DNA of 61,762 bases from Microbacteriaceae bacterium (GCA_003852775.1 RDDZ01000083.1:1-61762); one strand, 5' to 3'; shown: positions 41,886-50,392, counted from the first letter of the stretch. The notes: generated by a model not told the origin, from the letters alone. Numbers and translations are program-made.

Positions 41886-43152
41886 TCGCGTCATCGTCGT
41901 CGGCGGGGGAGTCGCCGGGCTCGTCGCCGCACGCGCCCTCGCGCTGGCCGGGCGTGACGTCGAACTGCTCGAACGCGGCAACCGTCTCGGAGGCCAGCTC
42001 GCCTCGCATTCCGTCGCCGGAATCGAACTCGACGTCGGCCCCGAGTCGTATGCCGTCGGCGGCGTCGGCGGCGCCGCGCTCTCCTCGCTGCTGCGCTCTC
42101 TCCGTCTCGACGGCGACGTCGTCCACCCGCGAGCGATGCCGGCGTGGCTCCACCGGGCCGACGGCTCGGCGGTGCCGCTTCCGGCGTCGAACCTGCTCGG
42201 GATCCCCGGGGTGCCGCTCGCCCAGGACGTCATCGACGCGATCGGGTTCGGCGCCGCGTTCCGCGCCCAGCTCGACAACCTCGTGCCCGGACTCGTCGCG
42301 GCGAAGGCGCGCAGCGTGGGGGAGGTCGTGCGGCGCAGGATGGGCCGCGCCGTGCTCGACGGACTCGTCGCCCCCGTGGTCCGCGGCACCCACGGCGTCT
42401 CCCCCGACGAGCTCGACCTCGACCTCGCTCTGCCGGGCGTGCGCGGAGCGCTGCTGCGTCAGGGCAGCCTCGCGGGCGCCGTGCGTTCGCGCCGCGAGAC
42501 CGCATCGGAGGAGGGGCTCGTCGCCTCGCTGCGCGGGGGGCTGCATCGGATCGTCGCGGCGCTGACGGGCGACCTGGAGCGCTTCGGCGTGCGCGTGCGC
42601 ACGGGCGTCGAGGTGACCGTGGCCGATGAGCACGGCGTCACGACGGCGGCCGGGGAGCGCATCGACGGGGAGGTCCTCGTCGCCGCCTCGCTAGGGGCGC
42701 CGGCGTCGCGCACACGGGTGACGGTCGCGACGGTCGCGATCGACGCGCCGGAGCTCGCGGACGCGCCGCGCGGCACGGGCGTGTTCGTCGCGGAGGGTGC
42801 CCCCGGCGTCGCCGCCCGGGCGCTCAGCCACCTCTCCGCGACGTGGGCGTGGATCGGCGAGGCCACTCCGCTGCAGCTGCTGCGGCTCACGTACGACGGG
42901 GAGGCCGAGATGACCCCGGAGCGCGCGCATCACGACGCCGAGGTGCTGCTCGGGCGCACGCTCCCGGCACCGACGGACGCCGCGATCGTGCGCTGGGAAC
43001 GCGCGGGACGACGCGCCGACGCCGGACATGCCATTGACGGAATGCGTCGGGTGGGGGAGGCTGAGTCCGGAACCGGGCTCGCCACCGTGATCCCTTACGC
43101 CCTCGACGTCGTGAACGCAATCCCCTCCGACGGCGACGGGCGCCAGGACTAG
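41872..43152 (+). CDS. HemY/CgoX-like FAD oxidoreductase (coproporphyrinogen III oxidase)
   Basis: The 426-residue protein has an N-terminal FAD motif (VVGGGVAGLVAARALALAGRDVELLER) and HemY-type segments VRRRMGRAVLDGLVAPVVRGTHG and GTGLATVIPYALDVV. It is somewhat shorter than the usual 450-490, and LGGR is LGGQ. In Gram-positives CgoX forms coproporphyrin III, which HemH and HemQ convert to heme. hemQ, normally next, is absent. Function may be impaired. Confidence 0.78.
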   Translation: MPASDRVIVVGGGVAGLVAARALALAGRDVELLERGNRLGGQLASHSVAGIELDVGPESYAVGGVGGAALSSLLRSLRLDGDVVHPRAMPAWLHRADGSAVPLPASNLLGIPGVPLAQDVIDAIGFGAAFRAQLDNLVPGLVAAKARSVGEVVRRRMGRAVLDGLVAPVVRGTHGVSPDELDLDLALPGVRGALLRQGSLAGAVRSRRETASEEGLVASLRGGLHRIVAALTGDLERFGVRVRTGVEVTVADEHGVTTAAGERIDGEVLVAASLGAPASRTRVTVATVAIDAPELADAPRGTGVFVAEGAPGVAARALSHLSATWAWIGEATPLQLLRLTYDGEAEMTPERAHHDAEVLLGRTLPAPTDAAIVRWERAGRRADAGHAIDGMRRVGEAESGTGLATVIPYALDVVNAIPSDGDGRQD

Positions 43153-43208
43153 TCTGAACGCAGCCCCCGAGATCACCGCGCTTCGGGACGCGGAGAACGG
43201 AGCACCGC

Positions 43209-43559
43209 ATGAAAGGCAAGATCCTCTTCCTCGCCGGACTGGGCGTCGGGTACGTGCTCGGCACGCGCGCAGGTCGCGAGCGCTACGAGCAGATCAAGGC
43301 GGCGGCCGCCAACCTCTGGAACGCGCCGGTCGTGCAGAAGCGCGTCGACGAGGTGCAGGAGTTCGTGAAGGACCGCGCCCCCGAGGTCGTCGAGTTCGTC
43401 GCGGACGGCGCCAAGAAGGTCGCCGCGCAGGTGTCCGGCCGTTCGGGCGGAACGAAGAAGACCGCGTCGCGTTCGACGACGTCCTCGGGCTCCGGCTCGA
43501 AGTCGTCCGGCGGCCGCTCGAGCAGCACCAAGAAGCCGGCGTCCGGCTCGAACTCCTGA
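43209..43559 (+). CDS. YtxH-like protein
   Basis: The 116-residue protein starts with one short membrane helix (KILFLAGLGVGYVLGTRAG) and continues as a charged helix (RERYEQIKAAAANLWNAP), then a Lys/Ser/Thr/Gly-rich tail. This is the YtxH layout. In relatives the gene follows hemQ in the heme locus. Role unknown, perhaps envelope stress. Its ATG has GGAG about nine bases upstream. Confidence 0.75.
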   Translation: MKGKILFLAGLGVGYVLGTRAGRERYEQIKAAAANLWNAPVVQKRVDEVQEFVKDRAPEVVEFVADGAKKVAAQVSGRSGGTKKTASRSTTSSGSGSKSSGGRSSSTKKPASGSNS

Positions 43560-43569
43560 GGGGGACGGC

Positions 43570-43995
43570 ATGACCGACCCCCGGCCCGGGGCGGCGCCGC
43601 GCAAGCGCTCGCTCATCGAACTGCTCACGAGCCTGCCCGAGCAGATCCAGGAGCTCGTCCGGCGTGAGATCGAGCTCGTCAAGACCGAGATCGTCGAGAA
43701 GCTCAAGGCCCTCGGCGTCGGGGTCGGGCTCCTGCTCGCCGCCGTCGTCACGCTACTGTTCTTCATCGGCGTGCTGCTGACGCTCGCGATCATCGGACTG
43801 AGCTACGTGATGCCCGACTGGGCGGCCGCGCTCGTCGTCGCGGGTGTGCTGCTGATCGTGGCCGTGATCCTCGGCCTCGTGGGCTACCGCGTCCTCAAGG
43901 GCGGCATCCCCCCGGTGCCCACCGAGGCCATCGCATCCATCAAGAAGGACATCCTCGCCATCAAGGGCGAGGGGAGACGAGGCGCAGATGTCTGA
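43570..43995 (+). CDS. Phage holin-X-family (holin superfamily III) membrane protein
   Basis: The 141-residue protein has an N-terminal amphipathic helix (ELLTSLPEQIQELVRREIELVKTEI), two transmembrane helices (about 58-80 and 86-108) and a charged C-terminus. The family name comes from holins, but in actinobacteria it is a chromosomal gene between ytxH and DUF3618, not part of a prophage. It starts ten bases after ytxH and overlaps the DUF3618 gene by eight bases. Confidence 0.78.
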   Translation: MTDPRPGAAPRKRSLIELLTSLPEQIQELVRREIELVKTEIVEKLKALGVGVGLLLAAVVTLLFFIGVLLTLAIIGLSYVMPDWAAALVVAGVLLIVAVILGLVGYRVLKGGIPPVPTEAIASIKKDILAIKGEGRRGADV

Positions 43996-44227
43996 AGCAA
44001 CCGAGGCCGCCAAGGCCGCCGCCCGGCAGGCCCGCCACCAGGTCGCCGACACCCTCGACCAGCTCGAGGACAAGTTCAACGTGCCCAAGCGCACGGGTGA
44101 GCTCGTCGACAAGGCGAAGGCCGCCTACGAGAAGAACCCCGTGCCGTGGATCATCGGCGGCGCAGCCGTCGCGATCATCGCGGTCGGCCTCGTGGCGTGG
44201 GCGATCTTCTCCCCGGACGAGGACTGA
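43988..44227 (+). CDS. DUF3618 protein
   Basis: The 79-residue protein has an N-terminal helix rich in Ala, Arg and Glu, and one C-terminal transmembrane helix (WIIGGAAVAIIAVGLVAWAIF) with an acidic end. This matches DUF3618, a partner of the holin-X gene in actinobacteria. Function unknown. Confidence 0.78.
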   Translation: MSEATEAAKAAARQARHQVADTLDQLEDKFNVPKRTGELVDKAKAAYEKNPVPWIIGGAAVAIIAVGLVAWAIFSPDED

Positions 44228-44280
44228 TCGGAGTTCCTCCTCGATTCGCCCGTGACCCGTTCAAGGGGGAGGATGGAAGG

Positions 44281-44388
44281 GTGACGCACGTCCCCGCCGT
44301 TCCGTCCGAATCCACCGCCACCCGGGCGCGAGGTGCCGCCCTCGTGCGACAGGACGCTGCGCCCGCTCCCGCGGGGGTGGCGCGGTGA
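44281..44388 (+). CDS. 35-codon ORF before HemC-like gene, possible deletion scar
   Basis: GTG at 44281 follows a strong purine-rich site (AGGGGGAGGATGGAAGG) and opens a 35-residue frame that stops in overlap with the HemC-like GTG (GTGA). The sequence MTHVPAVPSESTATRARGA matches no family I know. It may be a leader peptide for coupling or the fused ends of a deleted heme gene. Confidence 0.4.
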   Translation: MTHVPAVPSESTATRARGAALVRQDAAPAPAGVAR

Positions 44389-45269
44389 CGCTCCGGCTGG
44401 GCACCCTGGGGAGCGCGGTCGCGCGCGCCCAGGCGGAGGCCGTCGCCAAGCGGCTCGGTGCCGAGCTCGTCGTCGTCGACACGGCCCGGGACGCGGCGGA
44501 CGCGGACATCGCCGAGGCGCTGCGTGCGGCCCTGCGCGCCGGCGAGGTCGACGCGGTCGTGCACGCCTACGCGAGGCTCCCCCTCCTCCCCGCCGACGGC
44601 CTCACGATCGCGGCGGTGCCGAAGCGGTCGGACGCGCGCGACGTCGTGTGCGGTGCGGGCGGCCACGACCTCGACACGCTCCCCGCCGCCGCGCGCGTCG
44701 GCGCGGACTCGCCCCGGCGCCGGGCCCAGCTGCTGCGGCGGCGGCCCGATCTCGAGGTGGTCGACATCCGCGGGGATGTCGAGGAGCGCCTCGCGGGCAT
44801 CGGCGCGGACGACCCGGAGCGCCGCCTCGACGCTGTCGTGCTCTCCGCCGCCGGACTCGAGCGCCTCGGCCGCCCGGACGCGGTCACGGAGTGGCTGAGC
44901 CTCACCTCGTGGCCCACCACGCCCGCGCAGGGGGCGCTCGCGATCGAGACCCGCACGGGCGACGCGAGGTCCGTCTCCAAGCTCGAGCACAAGCCGAGCC
45001 GCCTCACCGCCGAGGCGGAGCGCGGGGTGCTCGCACGGCTCGGGGCCGCATCCGCCCCGCTCGGGGTGTCGGCCCTGCTCGAGGACGGGCTCCTGTTCCT
45101 GTCGGCGCGCGTGTACGCGCTCGACGGCTCGGAGCACGTCACCTCATCGCACGCACTGTATCCGGAGGACTCGCGCGACCCCGCGGGCGAGCTCGCGGCG
45201 CGCGTCGCCGACGAGCTGCTCGAGGCGGGCGCCGCGGGCCTCGCACAGCTCGGAGGGAGGCCCTCGTGA
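44385..45269 (+). CDS. HemC-like protein (hydroxymethylbilane synthase fold) without catalytic Asp and cofactor Cys
   Basis: The 294-residue protein aligns with HemC: RLGTLGSAVARAQ, AAVPKRSDARDV, SPRRRAQLL, LDAVVLSAAGLERLG, and TPAQGALAIE. The catalytic motif VHSxKDLP is VHAYARLP (Lys to Ala63, Asp to Arg64), and the segment that should hold the dipyrromethane-binding cysteine reads LGAASAPLG (about 219-227) with no cysteine. About ten residues of the mobile active-site loop are also missing. Normal catalysis is not expected. Start and stop overlap the neighbours by four bases each. Confidence 0.82.
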   Translation: MTLRLGTLGSAVARAQAEAVAKRLGAELVVVDTARDAADADIAEALRAALRAGEVDAVVHAYARLPLLPADGLTIAAVPKRSDARDVVCGAGGHDLDTLPAAARVGADSPRRRAQLLRRRPDLEVVDIRGDVEERLAGIGADDPERRLDAVVLSAAGLERLGRPDAVTEWLSLTSWPTTPAQGALAIETRTGDARSVSKLEHKPSRLTAEAERGVLARLGAASAPLGVSALLEDGLLFLSARVYALDGSEHVTSSHALYPEDSRDPAGELAARVADELLEAGAAGLAQLGGRPS

Positions 45270-46054
45270 CGCCCGAGTCGGATCGCACACCCGAGACGAA
45301 GCCCGCGAAGCCGCTCGCCGGCTGGCGCGTCCTCGTGCCGCGCGGCGGCAAATGGGGCGACTCGGTCGCCGCGACTCTGCGCGGCCAGGGCGCCGTCCCC
45401 GTGATCGCTCCGCTCATCAACTTCGCGTCGACCGACGACCCCACCACGCTCGCGAACACGCTCCACGAGCTGCAGGACGGCCAGTTCGCGTGGCTCGTCG
45501 TCACGAGCGCGACGACGGTCGACGTGCTCAACGCGCAGCGCGTGAAGGTCCCCGACAGCACGCGGATCGCGGCCGTCGGCGAGACGACCGCGGCGGCGCT
45601 GCAGCTCGCGGGCTACCGGGTCGACTTCGTGCCGGGCGCCGACAACTCGGCGCGCGGGCTCGTGAAGGAGTGGCCGGACTCCGGCATCGGGGGCCGCGTG
45701 CTCATCCCGCAGTCCGATCTCGCGGAGCCGACGCTCGTCGCGGGGCTGCAGAAGCTCGGCTTCGAGGTCGAGTTCGTGCAGGCGTACCGCACGGTGGGCG
45801 TCCCGGTGTCGGCGGAGGTCGCGCACGATGTCGCGATCGGACGCATCCGCGCGATCCTCGTGACCTCGGGCTCGGTGGCTCGGCAGGTGGCCCAGCAGCT
45901 CGCACCCCTCCCCGAGGAGACGGTCGTCGTGTGCATCGGGCCCCGCACCGCCTTCGACGCGCGCGCCGCCGGGCTCACCGTCCACGTCATCGCGGAGGAG
46001 CGCAGCGCGGACTCGCTCATCGAGGCCCTCGTCGAGTACGCCGAGGCCGACTAG
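45266..46054 (+). CDS. hemD: Uroporphyrinogen-III synthase-like protein HemD
   Basis: The 262-residue protein has the two-lobed HemD pattern: GWRVLVPRGGKWGDSVAATLRGQGA at the start, WLVVTSATTVDVLNAQRV, IAAVGETTAAALQLAGYRVDFVP, and AILVTSGSVARQVAQQL. HemD closes hydroxymethylbilane to uroporphyrinogen III. The family is poorly conserved, so activity cannot be judged. Overlaps the HemC-like gene by four bases. hemB and hemL, which usually follow, are absent. Confidence 0.8.
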   Translation: MTPESDRTPETKPAKPLAGWRVLVPRGGKWGDSVAATLRGQGAVPVIAPLINFASTDDPTTLANTLHELQDGQFAWLVVTSATTVDVLNAQRVKVPDSTRIAAVGETTAAALQLAGYRVDFVPGADNSARGLVKEWPDSGIGGRVLIPQSDLAEPTLVAGLQKLGFEVEFVQAYRTVGVPVSAEVAHDVAIGRIRAILVTSGSVARQVAQQLAPLPEETVVVCIGPRTAFDARAAGLTVHVIAEERSADSLIEALVEYAEAD

Positions 46055-46066
46055 CGGCGGTCGCGC

Positions 46067-46477
46067 CTAGGCCGTCTGGGTCAGCGCGTACCCGAGCAGG
46101 AGCACCGCCAGGAGCGGCACCGCACCCTGCACGAGCGCGGGACGCAGCATCCGCCGGTCCGAGCTGATGAGCACGAGCGCCGCGAGCACCATGCTGAGGC
46201 ACGCGAAGAGGGTGAGCACGATCCCGGCGACCGCGAGCCCCGACCACAGCAGCACGAGCCCGACGAGCACCCCGAGCGCCAGGAACAGGTTGTAGAAGCC
46301 CTGGTTGTAGGCCATGACCCGCAGCGTCTCCGCCTCCTCGGGAGTGCGCACGCCGAAGGCGCGGCGGGTGGAGTCGCGCGTCCAGAGCACGCTCTCGAGC
46401 AGCCAGATGTAGACGTGCACGGCCCCGGCGATCCCGGCGAGGACGGATCCGATGGTGACGACCGCGCTGACGTCCAT
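46067..46477 (-). CDS. DUF1304 membrane protein
   Basis: The 136-residue protein has four transmembrane helices and the DUF1304 landmarks HVYIWLLESVLWT and AYNQGFYNLFLALG. Function unknown. It is convergent with hemD. ATG 46477 has CAGACT six bases upstream. Confidence 0.85.
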   Translation of the reverse strand: MDVSAVVTIGSVLAGIAGAVHVYIWLLESVLWTRDSTRRAFGVRTPEEAETLRVMAYNQGFYNLFLALGVLVGLVLLWSGLAVAGIVLTLFACLSMVLAALVLISSDRRMLRPALVQGAVPLLAVLLLGYALTQTA

Positions 46478-46489
46478 GCGGTCAGTCTG
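46478..46489 (-). promoter_or_regulatory. Possible leaderless promoter of DUF1304 gene
   Basis: Minus-strand CAGACT, six bases, then ATG at 46477. Confidence 0.35.
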
Positions 46490-47459
46490 GCACGCGCACC
46501 GCGATCCGTCCTCGGGTGTCGCCGGCGAGGATGCGGCTCGCGTAGCCGGGCACCTGGTCGAGGCCGATCTCGGTCGTGAGGCTGTCGAGCAGCCCGAGGT
46601 CGAGGTCGCGCTCGAGGCGGGCCCACACTCGGGCGCGCGTGACGAGGGGCGCCTCGACCGAGTTGATGCCGAGCAGGTTCACCCCGCGGAGGATGAACGG
46701 CATGACGGTCGTGGCGAGTTCGGGGCTCTCGACGAGGCCGCACGCGGCGACCGAACCCCCGTAGCGGGTCTGCGCGAGGAGGCTCGCGAGCGTCGTGCCG
46801 CCGACGACGTCGACGGCGCCCGCCCAGCGGCTCGCCTGCAGCGGCTTGCCCGTCTGCTGCAGCTCGCTGCGGTCGAGGAGTTCGGATGCGCCGAGCCGCT
46901 CGAGGTAGCCGCGGTCGTCGGGGTGTCCGGTCGCGGCGACGACGCGGCGCCCGGATGCGGCGAGGAGCATGACGGCGATCGAGCCGAGTCCTCCGGTGGC
47001 GCCCGTGACGACGATGTCGCCGTCCGGGATGTCGCAGTGCTCGAGCGCGAGCACGGCCTGGGCGGCGGTGAAGCCCGCGGTGCCGATCGCGGCGGCGCGA
47101 CGCATTCCGAGCTTCTCGGGCACGCGTACGAGGGCTTCGGCGGGGACGCGGGCCCGGGCGCTGTAACCCCCGTTGCGGGTCTCGCCGAGGCCGGCGCCCG
47201 TGAGCACGACCTCGTCGCCGGGCTGCCAGCGCCCGTCGGCTGACTCGACGACCCTGCCGACGACGTCGATGCCGGGGATGAGCGGCGAGATACGCGCCAC
47301 GCCGCGATCGCCGCGGAGGGCGAGCCCGTCCTTGTAGTTGAGGCTCGAGTAGGCGACGTCGAGCAGCACCTCGCCGTCGCCGAGCTCCGCCTCGTCGAGC
47401 TCCACGAAGCGGGCGCTCGCGCCCTCGTCGTCACGGGTCACCTGGAGTGCGCGCACCAT
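46482..47459 (-). CDS. AcuI/YhdH-type zinc-independent MDR oxidoreductase
   Basis: The 325-residue protein matches the YhdH/AcuI acryloyl-CoA reductase group: SSLNYKDGLALRGDRGV, PLIPGIDVVGRVV, VTGATGGLGSIAVMLL and the NSVEAP segment. It uses NADPH to reduce acryloyl-CoA or related enones. No zinc ligands are seen. ATG 47459 follows TAGGCT by seven bases. Confidence 0.88.
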   Translation of the reverse strand: MVRALQVTRDDEGASARFVELDEAELGDGEVLLDVAYSSLNYKDGLALRGDRGVARISPLIPGIDVVGRVVESADGRWQPGDEVVLTGAGLGETRNGGYSARARVPAEALVRVPEKLGMRRAAAIGTAGFTAAQAVLALEHCDIPDGDIVVTGATGGLGSIAVMLLAASGRRVVAATGHPDDRGYLERLGASELLDRSELQQTGKPLQASRWAGAVDVVGGTTLASLLAQTRYGGSVAACGLVESPELATTVMPFILRGVNLLGINSVEAPLVTRARVWARLERDLDLGLLDSLTTEIGLDQVPGYASRILAGDTRGRIAVRVPD

Positions 47460-47472
47460 GGGATCGAGCCTA
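47460..47472 (-). promoter_or_regulatory. Leaderless promoter of AcuI-like gene
   Basis: Minus-strand TAGGCT, seven bases, then ATG at 47459. The box overlaps the end of the upstream serine hydrolase gene. Confidence 0.55.
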
Positions 47473-48855
47473 GGGGGCGGCGGAGACCTCGGCGTCGAGG
47501 TCGAGCTTCTGCACGCGGGGCGACGCGTGCGGCGTCATGAGCAGACGGCAGCGGATCACGCCGAGGGGCCCGCGGAGCTCCCACGCGGCGCGGGCGGGCG
47601 TCTCGTGGGACACGGGTCCGGCATCCGCGACCGGGCCGATCGCGTCGAGCTGCTCGCGCAGCGCCGCCTCGCGGCGGAAGAACGGCACGTCGAGGCCGAC
47701 GCACGCGTCGAAGAGCGCGGGGTCGCCGAGCGAGCCCGTGGCGAGCGAGGTCCGCAGGGCGTCGGCCGCGGCGACGGTCTCGGGCCACGGCGCCGCCGCG
47801 GGCGGTCCGGGCGGCGCGGGCATCGCATCCGTCACGCCGAACGCCGTGTCGAAGACGGCGTCCACGGCGGGCGTGAGCGAGGTGTAGGTCGCGTTCTCGA
47901 AGACGACCGCGCCGACACCAGAGCTCTGCTCCCACTGCATCCGCGTCGTGAAGCCCGGATAACCGCCGCTGTGCCCGACGAACACGTGCCCGCGGCCGTC
48001 GCCCCGCACCGTGAGGCCCAGGCCGTAGGCGCTCCAGGCGCCGCCCGCGGAGGGGTCCCCCGCGACGGACGTGTGCGGATGCCGCATCCGCTCGACGAGC
48101 CGCGCGGGCAGCACCCCGCCCGCGTCGATCGCCCCGGACAGCACGCCGCACCAGCGCGCGAGGTCGGTCGCGGTGCTGAAGAGGCCGCCGATGGGGGAGA
48201 AGGCGCCCGGCGTGCTGAACGGCAGCGGCTCCCAGCCGTCGGGGCCGGGGCCGTAGCCGACGACCGCGCCGCCGACGCCCTCCTCGAAACCGGTGCCGGC
48301 GAGCCCGAGCGGCTCGAGCAGCCGCGACTCGACGGCGTGCCGGAACGGCAGTCCCGACCGCACCTCGATGATCCGTCCGACGATCGCGTAGCCGAGGTTC
48401 GAGTACTCGAAGCGCTCGCCCGCTGGCCACAGGGCGCGCACGCCCTCGCCGAGCAGCGCGGCGAAGTCGTCGTCGGGAAGCGACTCCTGCCGGTCGGCCC
48501 ACGGGTCGTCGGTCGGGAAGCCCGCGCGCATCGCGAGAGCGTCGAGCACGGTCGGGGGGCGGCCGTCGGGGCCGAGGATGCGCAACGGCACGTCGAGGGC
48601 GTCGGCAAGCGGCGCGTCGAGGTCGAGCAGGCCGTCGGCCTCGAGCAGGAGCGCGGTCGCCGCCGTGAAGCTCTTCGTGCACGACGCGATGCGGAACGCC
48701 GTGCGCGCCGGCTCGACCGGCAGCTCGCCCGCCGCGACGACCCGCTCGAGCGCACCGTGGGCGAAGACGCCCCGCACCTGGGCGGGCGTGCGGTCGCCGA
48801 CGCGCGCGTCGAGTCCGTCCGCGAGCGCCGCCGCGAGCCGCGCCGTCAGGGTCAC
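47470..48855 (-). CDS. Beta-lactamase-family serine hydrolase (class C-like)
   Basis: The 461-residue protein has SCTKS (SxxK) in ASCTKSFTAA, YSN in FEYSNLGYAIVG and HSGG in FVGHSGGYPG, the class C/DD-peptidase set. A C-terminal extension of about 110 residues follows the catalytic domain. No signal peptide, so likely a cytoplasmic esterase. GTG 48855. Between it and pfkA only four bases remain, so they are probably cotranscribed. Confidence 0.85.
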   Translation of the reverse strand: MTLTARLAAALADGLDARVGDRTPAQVRGVFAHGALERVVAAGELPVEPARTAFRIASCTKSFTAATALLLEADGLLDLDAPLADALDVPLRILGPDGRPPTVLDALAMRAGFPTDDPWADRQESLPDDDFAALLGEGVRALWPAGERFEYSNLGYAIVGRIIEVRSGLPFRHAVESRLLEPLGLAGTGFEEGVGGAVVGYGPGPDGWEPLPFSTPGAFSPIGGLFSTATDLARWCGVLSGAIDAGGVLPARLVERMRHPHTSVAGDPSAGGAWSAYGLGLTVRGDGRGHVFVGHSGGYPGFTTRMQWEQSSGVGAVVFENATYTSLTPAVDAVFDTAFGVTDAMPAPPGPPAAAPWPETVAAADALRTSLATGSLGDPALFDACVGLDVPFFRREAALREQLDAIGPVADAGPVSHETPARAAWELRGPLGVIRCRLLMTPHASPRVQKLDLDAEVSAAP

Positions 48856-48859
48856 GGGG

Positions 48860-49885
48860 TCAGCCGAAGAGGATCGCGGCCTCGTCGTACCGCGCCTGCG
48901 GCACGGTCTTGAGGCGCCCGAGGGCGTCCTCGAACGGAACGGTCACGATCTGCGTGCCGCGCAGGGCGACCATCTTGCCCCACTGCTCCTCGAGCACGAT
49001 GTCGACGACGGCCATGCCGTAGCGGGTCGCGAGCACGCGGTCGTACGCCGTCGGGGTGCCGCCGCGCTGGATGTGGCCGAGGGTCGTCGCGCGGGTCTCG
49101 ATGCCCGTGCGCTCCTCGATCTCCGGCGCGAGCATGTCGCCGATGCCGCCCAGCCGCGGACGGCCGAAGGCGTCGAGACCGCGCTCCGAGTGGGCGTCGT
49201 CCATCGTGTCGAGCTTGAAGCCCTCGGCGACGACGACGAGCGGGGCGCGACCGCGGGCGCGGGCGGAGTTCACCCACTCGCAGATCTCGTCCATGCTCGT
49301 CTTGCGCTCGGGGATGAGGATGGCGTGCGCACCCGCCGCCATGCCCGAGTGGAGGGCGATCCAGCCCACGTGGCGGCCCATGACCTCCGCGACCATGCAG
49401 CGTCCGTGCGAGTCGCCGGTCGTGCGGAGGCGGTCCATCGCCTCGGTCGCGATCTGCACCGCCGTGTCGAAGCCGAAGGTGTAGTCGGTCGCCGAGAGGT
49501 CGTTGTCGACGGTCTTCGGCACGCCGACGATCTGCACGCCCTCGTCGGTCAGGCGCTTCGCGGCCGCGAGGGTGCCCTCGCCGCCGATCGCGATGACCGC
49601 GTCCATGCCGGTCTCGGCCATGACCTCCTTGACCCGCTCCACACCGCCGTACTCGAACGGGTTGGTGCGCGAGGTGCCGAGGATCGTGCCGCCCTGCTTG
49701 CCGATGCCCATGACCTGGGGGCGCGCGAGAGGCTGCACGTCGGCCTGGACGAGGCCGCGCCATCCGTCCCGGATGCCGAGGAACTCGATGTCGTTGTGCT
49801 GGGTGAGGCCCTTGAGGACGGCACCGCGGATGACCGCGTTGAGGCCGGGGCAGTCGCCGCCGCTGGTGAGGATTCCGATCTTCAC
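48860..49885 (-). CDS. pfkA: 6-phosphofructokinase
   Basis: The 341-residue enzyme has ILTSGGDCPGLNAVIRG, IGGEGTLAAAKRL, PKTVDNDL and HIQRGGTPTAYDR. Gly in GGEGT with Lys in PKTVDNDL is the combination seen in actinobacterial ATP-dependent PFKs; PPi-dependent enzymes carry Asp at the first position. It phosphorylates fructose 6-phosphate in glycolysis. ATG 49885. Confidence 0.94.
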   Translation of the reverse strand: MKIGILTSGGDCPGLNAVIRGAVLKGLTQHNDIEFLGIRDGWRGLVQADVQPLARPQVMGIGKQGGTILGTSRTNPFEYGGVERVKEVMAETGMDAVIAIGGEGTLAAAKRLTDEGVQIVGVPKTVDNDLSATDYTFGFDTAVQIATEAMDRLRTTGDSHGRCMVAEVMGRHVGWIALHSGMAAGAHAILIPERKTSMDEICEWVNSARARGRAPLVVVAEGFKLDTMDDAHSERGLDAFGRPRLGGIGDMLAPEIEERTGIETRATTLGHIQRGGTPTAYDRVLATRYGMAVVDIVLEEQWGKMVALRGTQIVTVPFEDALGRLKTVPQARYDEAAILFG

Positions 49886-49995
49886 CCGCCCATCATGCCC
49901 TGTTTCCGGGCATGGCTCATTCCGGGGCGGCGCGGGTGTCGCTAGAGTTCCCCTGTTCGCACGTCCGAACGATCCACCACACTCAAGGAGCGTCC

Positions 49996-50343
49996 ATGAC
50001 CGACCCCAACGTCCCCGACCCCGCCGCGCAGCAGCCCGCCCCCGCGGCGCCCGCCGCCCCGGCCGCGTCGGCTGCCGCCCCCGCGACGTACCCCGGCAAG
50101 ACCCTCGGCATCGTGGGCCTCATCGTGAGCTTCTTCGTCGCGATCGTGGGCCTCATCCTGAGCGCCATCGCCCTGTCGCAGTCGAAGAAGGCCGGCTACA
50201 AGAACACGCCCGCCAAGGTGGGCCTCATCCTCGGCATCGTCTTCTCGGTGCTGTGGATCCTGTTCTGGATCCTGTGGGGCGCGCTGTTCGCGACGATCGT
50301 GGCGAACTGCCCCGAGGTCGCGCCGGGCCAGTACGTCTGCTGA
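49996..50343 (+). CDS. DUF4190-like two-helix membrane protein (copy 1)
   Basis: The 115-residue protein has an alanine/proline-rich N-terminus, then YPGKTLGIVGLIVSFFVAIVGLI, SAIALSQSKKAGYKNTPAKVG and a second hydrophobic helix, the DUF4190 pattern. It ends in EVAPGQYVC. Function unknown. SD GGAG lies seven bases before ATG 49996. A paralogue follows. Confidence 0.78.
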   Translation: MTDPNVPDPAAQQPAPAAPAAPAASAAAPATYPGKTLGIVGLIVSFFVAIVGLILSAIALSQSKKAGYKNTPAKVGLILGIVFSVLWILFWILWGALFATIVANCPEVAPGQYVC

Positions 50344-50357
50344 CGCGACGACTCGTC

Positions 50358-50392
50358 GAGGGGCCGGTGCGGATCGATCCGCCCGGCCCCTC
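50358..50392 (+). terminator. Terminator after first DUF4190-like gene
   Basis: GAGGGGCCGG (50358-50367) pairs exactly with CCGGCCCCTC (50383-50392); inside, GGATCGATCC is self-complementary. Strong hairpin without a long T-tract. Confidence 0.7.

Noticed and set aside
43570-43995. Prophage holin
   Set aside because: The holin-X protein is a regular chromosomal gene with ytxH and DUF3618; no phage genes are nearby.
48860-49885. PPi-dependent phosphofructokinase
   Set aside because: GGEGT carries Gly, not Asp, at the deciding position, which fits the ATP-dependent group despite PKTVDNDL.
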